DNA of 15,906 nucleotides. Source: JAAEUB01 sp964550345 (lineage in GTDB: Bacteria; Pseudomonadota; Alphaproteobacteria; Rhodobacterales; Rhodobacteraceae). The position numbers were made by a program, and so were the translations under genes. Below the pieces are notes generated by a model, which was given only the letters and a program-made list of their open reading frames with translations, was not told the origin of the DNA and did not search any database. The stretch lies in the NCBI GenBank assembly GCA_964550345.1, contig CAZJYZ010000062.1, forward strand, positions 1 through 15,906. Direction: 5' to 3'. Below, piece after piece: positions 1 to 5,640 of this stretch. The number at the start of each line of letters is the position of its first letter. Position 1 is the first letter of the stretch.

Positions 1-36
1 AACAGACAGCACAAGATGAACCAAGAAGGTGTCTAG
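1..36 (+). CDS. IS3-family transposase (OrfB), last 11 codons only
   Basis: Frame 1 reads NRQHKMNQEGV followed by a TAG stop, and the reading enters from outside the window. This tail resembles, from memory, the C-terminus of rve-type (DDE) OrfB transposases of the IS3 family, which often end in a short Gln/Lys-rich stretch followed by GV. The stop lies 18 bases before a TA-rich terminus ending in CA, as expected for the right end of an IS3 element. The catalytic domain is not in view, so the call rests on a short tail and its position. Confidence 0.5.
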   Translation, partial: NRQHKMNQEGV

Positions 37-54
37 GAAACTAGGGGCTATTCA
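1..54 (+). mobile_element. Right end of an IS3-family insertion sequence (partial)
   Basis: The sequence from about 29 to 54 runs from the end of the transposase frame to ...GGGGCTATTCA. Its reverse complement begins TGAATAGCCCC, the TG...CA form usual for IS3-family terminal repeats. The bases just outside (GAC, 55-57) could be a 3-bp target duplication, but the left end is outside the window and cannot be compared. Confidence 0.45.
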
Positions 55-178
55 GACAGCCATTTGGTTCACCATCCTTAAGGCTAAAGGTACTTATGTT
101 GCGTTTTCAAGTATTTTCTGAGCACGCCTCACATCAATTAACGCTTCCAGGCGTAAGGGATTATCGCAAAGTTGCTGA

Positions 179-198
179 GTGACCCGATGGTGACCCGA
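179..198 (+). repeat. Tandem GTGACCCGA pair, 11-bp period
   Basis: GTGACCCGA occurs at 179-187 and again at 190-198, exactly one helical turn apart, and a further GTGACC follows at 215-220. A comparable pair with the same 11-bp period (GTGACA at 482, GTGACC at 493) lies on the other side of the tRNA fragment. Short phased direct repeats of this kind are typical of protein-binding arms near recombination sites, but that role is inferred. Confidence 0.45.
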
Positions 199-232
199 GA
201 CTGCATGCAAAATGGTGACCGGGCGCAAGAAA

Positions 233-246
233 GGTAACCAGTTACC
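233..246. repeat. Inverted repeat GGTAAC-CA-GTTACC
   Basis: Two perfect 6-bp arms are separated by CA, with further GTAACC/GTTA half-sites immediately to the right (about 248-259). It lies 42 bp from the CCA end of the tRNA fragment. It could bind a dimeric protein such as a regulator or a recombination directionality factor; no function is shown by the sequence. Confidence 0.4.
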
Positions 247-288
247 TCGTAACCCGTTATAAATACTCTCTAAATTAGGTAAAGGAGT

Positions 289-334
289 TGGTGGAGCCTA
301 GGGGGATCGAACCCCTGACCTCTTGCATGCCATG
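289..334 (-). other. 3' fragment of tRNA-Ala(GGC), probable att half-site
   Basis: Read on the minus strand, the 46 bases contain the anticodon loop ATGGCAT (anticodon GGC), the 3' anticodon stem GCAAG, variable loop AGGTC, a perfect T-arm (AGGGG, loop TTCGATC, CCCCT), acceptor 3' strand AGGCTCC, discriminator A and encoded CCA. The sequence stops being tRNA-like at the anticodon loop: the bases 5' of it do not pair with GCAAG, and there is no D-arm or 5' acceptor strand. A clean break in the anticodon loop with an intact 3' end is the signature left by integrases that target tRNA genes. The 5' side faces right, so the inserted element should extend to the right and the intact tRNA should lie at its far end. 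It is not a functional tRNA as it stands. Confidence 0.8.
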
Positions 335-583
335 GGCGAAGTTCATTTGTGAGGCCAGTTAATAAAAATGAGCGATACTGGAGATGATTGAAGGAGATTT
401 GAGATTTTTGGAGAGGGGCGATGGGAGTGAGGAACCCAGGATTTGGTGCATTATTGTTGAATTTCGTTGATTATGAGTTCGGTGACAACGAGGTGACCGA
501 GACAGTAATTTCAGGATAAAAACCTCAAAAACAGGCACTCAGGACGTAGGAAGGAGGGGCAATTTCGTTCCTAAGCGGATGAG
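335..583. other. Non-coding stretch between tRNA fragment and IS1111-type element
   Basis: No open frame here has a plausible start, ribosome-binding site or recognisable product. It contains GTGACA (482-487) and GTGACC (493-498), an 11-bp-spaced pair like that at 179-198. It is the stretch into which the IS1111-type element inserted, and under the island model would be the terminal sequence of the integrated element. No integrase gene is visible. Confidence 0.5.
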
Positions 584-598
584 GTGGGTGGCTCCTGC
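584..598 (+). repeat. Left subterminal inverted repeat of the IS1111-type element
   Basis: GTGGGTGGCTCCTGC is perfectly complementary to 1915-1929. Eleven of its bases (585-595) are also complementary to 650-660, directly in front of the transposase start codon. Confidence 0.9.
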
Positions 599-649
599 TC
601 CACCGGCATCGAATGTGCCAAAGTGCAGTTATCAATGACTGCTAGGAAA

Positions 650-660
650 GGAGCCACCCA
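650..660 (+). promoter_or_regulatory. Transposase ribosome-binding site inside an extra inverted-repeat copy
   Basis: GGAGCCACCCA at 650-660 ends at the base before the ATG at 661. Its GGAG, with AGGAAA just upstream, is the Shine-Dalgarno sequence, 7 bases from the start. The same 11 bases are the exact reverse complement of 585-595 in the left inverted repeat. A transcript entering from outside the element would carry both halves and could fold with an 11-bp stem and 54-base loop that hides the ribosome-binding site. Confidence 0.65.
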
Positions 661-1680
661 ATGACAGTTAAAACAGTAGGCCTTGATCTGGCCCAGGATG
701 TATTTCAAGTCCACGGCATTTCGGAGAATGGCCGGGTCATCTTCAACAGGGCCATCAAACGCGTGAAGCTACTGGCCTTCTTTGAGGCGCTTCCGCCTTG
801 CAGGGTGGGCATGGAAGCGTGCGGTTCATCCCATCACTGGGGCCGCCAACTGCGCAAGCTTGGGCATGACGTGAAGCTCATGCCCGCCAGCTACGTCAAG
901 CCCTATGTGAAACGCGGGAAGAGCGACGCCGTTGATGCAGAGGCGATCTGTGAGGCGGTTCGACGCCCGACCATGCGCTTTGTCGAGATCAAGACGGAGG
1001 AGCAGCAGGCCATTCTGTCCATTCACAGAACGCGGGATCTGGCGGTTCGGCAGCGCACGCAACTGGCTAACATGATCCGCAGCTTGCTGCGCGAGTTCGG
1101 ACATATCCTGCCCATCGGGATCGAAGCCGTCACGGCCTTTGCAAAGCGTCACCTTGATGGTGACCACGCGGACATGCCTGAGATCGCGAACGGCATGCTC
1201 GGGATTCAGTGCTATCAGTTCATCGGCCTGAACGTGCGCATCGACGGCTATTCTAAGATGATCGAGCAACATGCCATGCTGAGTGCAGACGCACGCCGAT
1301 TGATGCGCATGCCAGGCATCGGGACAATCACGGCGTCAGCGATTGTCGCAACGATCGGCGATGCAAAACAGTTCCAGACCGGACGTGATCTGGCGGCCTG
1401 GCTCGGACTAACCCCTCTCAACAAATCCAGCGGCGGCAAGGAACGTCTTGGAAAGATCACAAAGCAGGGTGATCGCTACATTCGCAAGTTGCTGGTCGTG
1501 GGCATGACGTCTCGCGCTGTGATGGCGAAACGTTCGCCAGAGAAAGTCGATCTATGGACAGCCAAGATCGTTGCCGACAAGCCGTTCCGGCTGGCAACAG
1601 TCGCGATGGCAAACAAGGCAGCCCGGGCCGTCTGGGCGATGCTCACCAAGAAACAGGAATACCGGCAACCAGCGCTCTAA
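661..1680 (+). CDS. tnpA: IS110-family transposase (DEDD, IS1111 type)
   Basis: The 339-residue protein has the expected two-domain plan. The N-terminal RuvC-like DEDD domain shows D9 (GLDLAQ), E52 (GMEACG), and D89 and D92 (KSDAVDAEAI). The C-terminal Tnp20 domain begins with a helix-hairpin-helix-like MPGIGTITASAI (about 217-228) followed by LNKSSGGKERLG (about 253-264), which carries the serine nucleophile (S256 or S257) used by this family. Length is normal for IS1111 members. Family knowledge: these enzymes move a circular intermediate and choose targets with an element-encoded RNA. The ATG at 661 is supported by GGAG 7 bases upstream. The gene is isolated within its element and unrelated to the sugar genes. 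Confidence 0.93.
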   Translation: MTVKTVGLDLAQDVFQVHGISENGRVIFNRAIKRVKLLAFFEALPPCRVGMEACGSSHHWGRQLRKLGHDVKLMPASYVKPYVKRGKSDAVDAEAICEAVRRPTMRFVEIKTEEQQAILSIHRTRDLAVRQRTQLANMIRSLLREFGHILPIGIEAVTAFAKRHLDGDHADMPEIANGMLGIQCYQFIGLNVRIDGYSKMIEQHAMLSADARRLMRMPGIGTITASAIVATIGDAKQFQTGRDLAAWLGLTPLNKSSGGKERLGKITKQGDRYIRKLLVVGMTSRAVMAKRSPEKVDLWTAKIVADKPFRLATVAMANKAARAVWAMLTKKQEYRQPAL

Positions 1681-1694
1681 GCGCTCCGGTTGCC
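1664..1694 (+). terminator. Hairpin across the transposase stop codon
   Basis: GGCAACC (1664-1670) pairs with GGTTGCC (1688-1694) and AGCGCT (1671-1676) with AGCGCT (1680-1685), leaving a three-base loop and a CC bulge, about 13 bp in all. The TAA stop overlaps the inner stem. There is no T-tract, so it is a poor intrinsic terminator; it may be a processing or boundary structure for the downstream RNA. Confidence 0.45.
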
Positions 1695-1914
1695 TACGAG
1701 ATGCAAGACGATGAAGTGATGATGCGGAATTAAGTCAACCAAGAGCAAGGACACTCCGGGAATGGCAGCGGCCCTTTGAGGTCGATAAGCCGATTGGAAC
1801 CTCGCTTGCGGAACTCATCAGGGCCAGTGGAGGCAATGCCAAAACATAAACAGGCCGGACAGACGACGGTACTGACGAAAATAACCGCAGAAATTGCTAG
1901 AAAACGCTTGCAAT
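1681..1914 (+). ncRNA. Candidate guide (bridge/seek) RNA region of the IS1111-type element
   Basis: These 234 bases lie between the transposase stop and the right inverted repeat and contain no supported gene. In IS1111-type members of the IS110 family the RNA that pairs with both element ends and target is, as I recall the recent work, encoded downstream of the transposase. Location and length fit. I could not identify donor or target guide loops by eye, so the call rests on position and family knowledge, and RNA limits are unknown. Confidence 0.45.
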
Positions 1915-1929
1915 GCAGGAGCCACCCAC
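1915..1929 (-). repeat. Right subterminal inverted repeat of the IS1111-type element
   Basis: GCAGGAGCCACCCAC is the perfect reverse complement of 584-598. It marks the right end of the element to within a few bases. Confidence 0.9.
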
Positions 1930-2463
1930 AGACGCCATTGGGTATTCCTGATCATGCCGCAGTGCAGCTTCCCCGAAGCAGTCATTGAATCAGAATGCAG
2001 CATCTTCGGCGTATGAATGGCGGTTGGCGGACGAACCTGACTTTTACTCAATTTACCTGATGTCAGCTTTCTGCGTATCGTGACGGGTCGATCTGGTAGG
2101 GAGGTCGAGAAGCAGACATTAGCTACTGGGGTGAATGGGTTCTAACCGAACACGAAAAGCCGACGTGCAGCCATCCGGTGTGCTGAATGAAGTCATAACT
2201 CGATCCAAAGTGGGAAGGCTTACACTGAGAAGCCACTGGGGTTGAAAGAAATCGAACGGATTCTGGCGCAAACTTGGAGCCTTTCCTTCTGTAGTAACGC
2301 CGTTGAGGCAGGCGCGATAGGAAGCAAACTGACGGGTCTGCCGGTCTATTCGATCTACAGTTTTATCTCGTGGTTTCAGGCGGGCCTAGCGCCCCGCCAA
2401 TTTGCCGAAAACTGGAAGACCCGCGCCTTGACCTGACGTCATATGGCGCGGGATAGTGTCTGT
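1930..2463. other. Gap between IS element and lsrF, no convincing gene
   Basis: About 530 bases without a supported coding region. A plus-strand frame from a TTG at 2242 to 2436 has no ribosome-binding site; its end (LPVYSIYSFISWFQAGLAPR) faintly recalls DUF433-type small proteins, so it may be a relic. AAGCAGTCATTG at 1976-1987 resembles AAGCGGTCATTG at 15143-15154. The right part contains two GC-rich hairpins, at 2379-2398 (stem GGCGGG/CCCGCC) and 2420-2452. Confidence 0.5.
2420..2452 (-). terminator. Putative terminator of the lsrF operon
   Basis: An 8-bp perfect stem CCCGCGCC/GGCGCGGG (2445-2452 with 2420-2427) lies 11 bases past the lsrF stop on the minus strand. The 17-base loop contains TGACGTCA. 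It is followed only by TCTTCCAGTTTT, so it is a weak intrinsic terminator at best. Confidence 0.5.
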
Positions 2464-3345
2464 TTAGCCTTCAGCCTTCAGGTCATTATACATCTCAAAC
2501 GCCTGCTTGGCCGGCAGCAACTCATGTACCACTTTCGATACGGCTTTGATCATCGCCACGGGGTGATCAGACTGAAAGATATTGCGCCCCATATCGACAC
2601 CCGCAGCCCCCTGATCCACAGCGCGGAACGCCATATCCAGTGCGTCAAGTTCCGGCAGCTTCTTTCCGCCGGCGATTACGATCGGTACCGGGCAGCCAGC
2701 AACAACCTTCTCAAACCCATCTTCGATGAAGTAGCTTTTAACGTAATGTGACCCTATTTCAGCAGCAATCCGCGTGGCCAGCCCAAAATAACGTGCGTCA
2801 CGGGCCATGTCTTTACCAACTCCGGTTACCGCCAAGGTCGGGATACCTACCTTCATGCCTGAATCGATCAGCTTAATGACGTTAGTGATGGATTTATGCT
2901 CATATTCTGCCCCGATATAGACCTGCGCCGCCATGGCACAAACGCCCATACGAACTGCGTCGTCAATATCAACCGCGATGGTCTCATTTGACAGCTCTGA
3001 CAGGATTGAATTACCCCCTGAGGCGCGCATCACGATAGGTTTCGTCACCGTCGGCGGAATGACCGAGCGTAGGATGCCGCGGGTACACATCAGAACGTCA
3101 GCATGTTCAGCCAGCGGCAGGATATTCAGGTCAATGCGTTCCAACCCCTTGGTGGGCCCCTGGAAATAGCCGTGGTCAAAGGCCAGCATGACGGTCCGAC
3201 CACTCTCGGGGTTAAAAATCCGGCTCATCCGGTTTTTGATACCCCAGTCGTAATTTGCCCCGCCCTTAAGAAAAAAACCCTGCTTATCCTGCGGAGTGTT
3301 CAGCCCAAAATCTTTGCCGTCTTTGATGTCGTCGATATCTGCCAT
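2464..3345 (-). CDS. lsrF: LsrF-type 3-hydroxy-5-phosphonooxypentane-2,4-dione thiolase
   Basis: The 293-residue protein belongs to the DeoC/DhnA class I aldolase superfamily. It aligns almost without gaps with E. coli LsrF as I remember it (291 residues), sharing AFDHGYFQGPT (55-65), HADVLMCTRGILRS (81-94), TGVGKDM (174-180), GCPVPIVIAGGKKLPE and the DMGRNIFQSDHPVAM end. The Schiff-base lysine of LsrF (Lys203) is present as K203 in YVKSYF. Family role: in AI-2 breakdown LsrF moves the acetyl group of phospho-HPD to CoA, giving acetyl-CoA and DHAP. It is the last gene of the minus-strand transporter operon, 15 bases after the epimerase-like gene, with AGGA seven bases before its ATG. Neither lsrK nor lsrG is present, so its substrate must be made another way here. 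The family call is very secure; the pathway role is inferred. Confidence 0.93.
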   Translation of the reverse strand: MADIDDIKDGKDFGLNTPQDKQGFFLKGGANYDWGIKNRMSRIFNPESGRTVMLAFDHGYFQGPTKGLERIDLNILPLAEHADVLMCTRGILRSVIPPTVTKPIVMRASGGNSILSELSNETIAVDIDDAVRMGVCAMAAQVYIGAEYEHKSITNVIKLIDSGMKVGIPTLAVTGVGKDMARDARYFGLATRIAAEIGSHYVKSYFIEDGFEKVVAGCPVPIVIAGGKKLPELDALDMAFRAVDQGAAGVDMGRNIFQSDHPVAMIKAVSKVVHELLPAKQAFEMYNDLKAEG

Positions 3346-3360
3346 GTGGTTTCCTGTCTT

Positions 3361-4053
3361 TTACTGGTTTTCGTGTGCTTTTTGCCATGCCCTTTGCATA
3401 CCTGCAAAGGCCCTGGCTGGGTTATCGGATTTCATCACCGCACTGCCGGTTACGATCATATCCGGACGGGCGGCTGCGATTTGGTCAATACTATCTGCCG
3501 TGACGCCACCGTCAAAAGCCATGAGGGCGTCGGGCAGACTCTGGCGCATATCCATCAGCCGCATACAGGCCTTGCTTATGTCGGGCGACGCGCCATTGCG
3601 TGGGTCAAGCGATAGGATCAGAACCATGTCAGGGGCCAGATTGCGGGCAACCTGCAAATCTGTGCCCGGCATAAGACCAAGCCCCGCCAGAACTGGGCGA
3701 CCGGCATGTGTAGCCGCGTCACGAATCAACGATAGCGCTTGGCCTGCCCCGTCAGCCTCGGCGTGAACCACGATCAGATCGGCGCCGGCATTGACATAGG
3801 CGGCCACGTGATCCGCCGGGTTGTTGATCATCAGGTGAACATCGCGTAAGGCCCCATCGCCCACGCACCTGACCAACCCCGGCCCGCCAATCATTGCGGG
3901 AACAAAGCCCCCATCCATCTCGTCAAAATGCAGAATATCACAGTCCCAGCTTTTCGCCTGCACGGCGGCATGACGCAAAACCCCAAGATCAGCGGCGTAC
4001 AGCCCAAGGCTGATGCCCCGGGCGCGGGCTTTGAGGGTTTGAATCGGTGTCAA
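3361..4053 (-). CDS. Ribulose-phosphate 3-epimerase-like protein (compare LsrE)
   Basis: A TIM-barrel epimerase-like protein, 230 residues from the preferred start. The metal/acid-base residues of the Rpe family are kept: H42 and D44 (LHFDEMDGGF), H73 (DVHLM), D181 (FDGGV), plus the phosphate-binding VTGSAVM near the end. The flexible lid normally reading NPGFGGQ is replaced by SLDPRNGASPD (148-158), and the N-terminal SxLSADF strand reads SLGLYAADL, so the substrate probably differs from ribulose 5-phosphate. Salmonella lsr operons carry an Rpe-like gene, lsrE, which fits the neighbouring lsrF. I chose the TTG at 4053: it overlaps the fucU stop (TTGA) and follows AAAGGTG at a good distance. 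An in-frame TTG at 4083 has no such site. The role is unknown; epimerisation of a deoxypentulose phosphate is a guess. Confidence 0.8.
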   Translation of the reverse strand: MTPIQTLKARARGISLGLYAADLGVLRHAAVQAKSWDCDILHFDEMDGGFVPAMIGGPGLVRCVGDGALRDVHLMINNPADHVAAYVNAGADLIVVHAEADGAGQALSLIRDAATHAGRPVLAGLGLMPGTDLQVARNLAPDMVLILSLDPRNGASPDISKACMRLMDMRQSLPDALMAFDGGVTADSIDQIAAARPDMIVTGSAVMKSDNPARAFAGMQRAWQKAHENQ

Positions 4054-4493
4054 AGAATCACACCTTTGCGCAAGATAAAGCAACCAAAGGGCCGCGCCTC
4101 GGTTGTCGCAACAACGCCAAAAGCCTGCGAGGCACGGGCGTAGAAATCCTGGCGTTCAATCGAACCGGTGGCGGCACCTTCAGGCATAACCGCTTCGATG
4201 ATGTCAAAGCTTTCGCGGTGAACCTCGCCCAGCCTGTCAGGCTCACCATCTATCTCCATACGCAGGGCGCAGGTGTTGAAAAACGGATCAAGCGGTAACA
4301 GGGTTGTGATCAGCGATATCGCTTCGGGTGCAGTGAAGCCGGGCAATTGGATCACGTCGCCGTAAAGTGTGCTTGCTGCATGGGTTGTCGCAGGAAAATT
4401 TGCATCCGCTACGACCAACTCATCCCCATGGCCCATGCGCATCAGGCAGTCCATAAGCTCGGGTGTCACGCGGGCATCTATTCCATTCAGCAT
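4050..4493 (-). CDS. fucU: FucU/RbsD-family sugar mutarotase
   Basis: The 147-residue protein begins MLNGIDARVTPEL and shows the FucU signature GHGDELVVADANFP, with H22 and D30 at the positions usual in the family, and FYARA (Y118, R120) near the end. FucU and RbsD speed anomer interconversion of free sugars, and usually accompany sugar transporters and kinases. A mutarotase suits a 1-kinase such as MtnK, which phosphorylates the anomeric hydroxyl and so must select one anomer. I preferred the second ATG (4493): AGGA lies 8 bases upstream, against about 2 for the ATG at 4499, and it matches the family N-terminus. The stop overlaps the next gene's start, implying translational coupling. It follows the binding-protein gene after a hairpin-containing gap. 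The sugar is not shown by the sequence. Confidence 0.85.
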   Translation of the reverse strand: MLNGIDARVTPELMDCLMRMGHGDELVVADANFPATTHAASTLYGDVIQLPGFTAPEAISLITTLLPLDPFFNTCALRMEIDGEPDRLGEVHRESFDIIEAVMPEGAATGSIERQDFYARASQAFGVVATTEARPFGCFILRKGVIL

Positions 4494-4505
4494 GTCCATC
4501 TTCCT

Positions 4506-4535
4506 AAAAACGGGCCGCGAGTTCCCCCGCGACCC
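4506..4535 (-). terminator. Intrinsic-terminator-like hairpin inside the operon
   Basis: On the minus strand GGGTCGCG (4535-4528) pairs with CGCGGCCC (4519-4512): 8 bp including one G-T pair and an 8-base loop, followed by G and TTTTT (4510-4506). This lies between the binding-protein stop and fucU. It has the form of an intrinsic terminator and would lower expression of fucU, the epimerase-like gene and lsrF relative to the transporter, or protect the upstream mRNA. Confidence 0.65.
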
Positions 4536-4560
4536 CTTGTGTTCGTACTACTACACAGGA

Positions 4561-5610
4561 TTACCGTGCGGGCAGCGGCATCCAGTCAGGCACCGAAACG
4601 TCCGCATGAGCGAACTGTGGCATGCTTGCGCTCAGTTCTTCCATGTTGGAAATGTTGTTGTCATTCAGGAATGCCTGCGTGATCAGGGTCGGCGGAACGA
4701 TCACGTTATGGCCCGGATCTTCGCCTGCCAGCATCATCGCCAACGAACGCACGGAAACCTCACCAACCACGGCCGGGTTGGTCGCAACAGTTGCAGCCCA
4801 GGCACTGCCAGGCTCACGCATTGCCGAGATGTCAGCGGTTGAGACATCAGCGCTGTAGATGTCGATCTGATCGGTCATCCCGGCTTCGTCAACGGCGATT
4901 TTCACGCCCTTGGCGAACTCGTCATAGGGGGCGAACATCACGGTGATGCTCGGATTAGCCATAAGGACCGAGCGAGCCTGGTTGGCAACCGAGTTTGCAA
5001 TCGGGTTGTCGAGTGTTCCGAACATGGCAAGTTCATTAATGCCCGGATACTGCGCTTTGATGTCCTGCCAGGCAACGTCACGACGATCCAGCGGCGCGAT
5101 ACCTGCAACGTAGACATAACCAGCATTCCAGGCTTCGCCATTGTCTGCGACAGCTTGCTCCAGTGCCAGTTTGCCAAGCAGGTAATCCGATTGCTCGATC
5201 TGCGGGATGGCTTCGTTCTCGACGTTCACGTCAAAAGCCACGACCTTGATGCCCGCGTCCAAAGCGCGCTGAGCAGCTTCCTGCATGCTTTCGGTCAGAC
5301 CGTGCTGAATGACGATGCCATCAACGCCCAGTGCAATGGCCTGATCAACCATGTCAGCCTGAAGAGCGGCATCCTGACGGCTATCAAAAACCCGCAGGTC
5401 TACACCAAGTGCTGCTGCCTGAGCCTCAACCCCTGACAGGTAAGCCTGAAAGAAATCACCGGTGGACAGATAGCGAACCAGTGCAATTTTCACATCGCCC
5501 GGATTGTCAAACGGTGCTGGCATGTCGCCCGCCATTGCGCCGCCAAAGCCGGTTGCAAGTGCTGCAATCCCGCCAGCAAGCCCGAGGGCTATACGTCTCG
5601 TTAATTTCAT
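4561..5610 (-). CDS. Periplasmic sugar-binding protein of a ribose-type ABC importer
   Basis: The 349-residue protein starts MKLTRRIALGLAGG, a basic N-region plus hydrophobic core with likely cleavage after AMA (residue 27). The TRR could also suit the Tat route. The mature part has the type I periplasmic-binding (RbsB-like) pattern: KIALVRYLSTGDFFQAYLSG, then DMVDQAIALGVDGIVI and ALDAGIKVVAFDVN. These are the two alternating lobes seen in ribose, galactose and AI-2 receptors. It is not an obvious LsrB orthologue: the N-terminal lobe and length differ from LsrB as I recall it. GGGAGAG 5 bases before the ATG is a strong ribosome-binding site. It lies 30 bases after the permease gene and captures the substrate in the periplasm. 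The ligand cannot be read from the sequence; context suggests a 5-deoxy or 5-methylthio pentose. Confidence 0.88.
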   Translation of the reverse strand: MKLTRRIALGLAGGIAALATGFGGAMAGDMPAPFDNPGDVKIALVRYLSTGDFFQAYLSGVEAQAAALGVDLRVFDSRQDAALQADMVDQAIALGVDGIVIQHGLTESMQEAAQRALDAGIKVVAFDVNVENEAIPQIEQSDYLLGKLALEQAVADNGEAWNAGYVYVAGIAPLDRRDVAWQDIKAQYPGINELAMFGTLDNPIANSVANQARSVLMANPSITVMFAPYDEFAKGVKIAVDEAGMTDQIDIYSADVSTADISAMREPGSAWAATVATNPAVVGEVSVRSLAMMLAGEDPGHNVIVPPTLITQAFLNDNNISNMEELSASMPQFAHADVSVPDWMPLPAR

Positions 5611-5640
5611 CAGTTCTCTCCCTTTGGTTTCAGTTTTGGT

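Larger units (their letters stand above)
55..288. other. Intergenic stretch on the CCA side of the tRNA fragment
   Basis: I see no convincing gene here. The stretch holds GTGACC-type repeats (179-187, 190-198, 215-223) and the near-palindrome GGTAACCAGTTACC (233-246), both close to the tRNA fragment. A short minus-strand frame ending at 94 (tail ...RRAQKILENAT) is open but has no recognisable start, family or ribosome-binding site. If the tRNA fragment marks an island end, this side would be the original chromosome, later hit by the IS3 element. Confidence 0.5.
584..1929 (+). mobile_element. IS110-family (IS1111-type) insertion sequence, apparently complete
   Basis: A single intact DEDD transposase is bracketed by 15-bp perfect inverted repeats, GTGGGTGGCTCCTGC at 584-598 and its complement at 1915-1929. 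Inverted repeats lying slightly inside the true ends are characteristic of the IS1111 group within IS110; classical IS110 members lack them. The true ends therefore lie a few bases outside the limits given, and I cannot fix them without an empty site. No target duplication is expected in this family. About 235 bases between the transposase stop and the right repeat are non-coding, as expected if this end encodes the guide (bridge/seek) RNA. There are no obvious frame breaks, so the copy may be active. Confidence 0.85.

Noticed and set aside
94..285. Minus-strand frame ending RRAQKILENAT next to the tRNA fragment
   Set aside because: It looks somewhat protein-like, but there is no credible start, ribosome-binding site or family, and it covers the GTGACC repeats.
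2242..2436. Plus-strand frame with a DUF433-like tail
   Set aside because: It starts at a TTG without a ribosome-binding site, the resemblance covers only about 30 residues, and it overlaps GC-rich hairpins. It may be a relic but is not supported as a gene.
4561..5610. Binding protein as LsrB, making the operon a plain AI-2 uptake system
   Set aside because: The sequence is RbsB-like and does not follow LsrB as I recall it. There is a single permease gene and no lsrK or lsrG, so an ordinary lsr operon is not supported.
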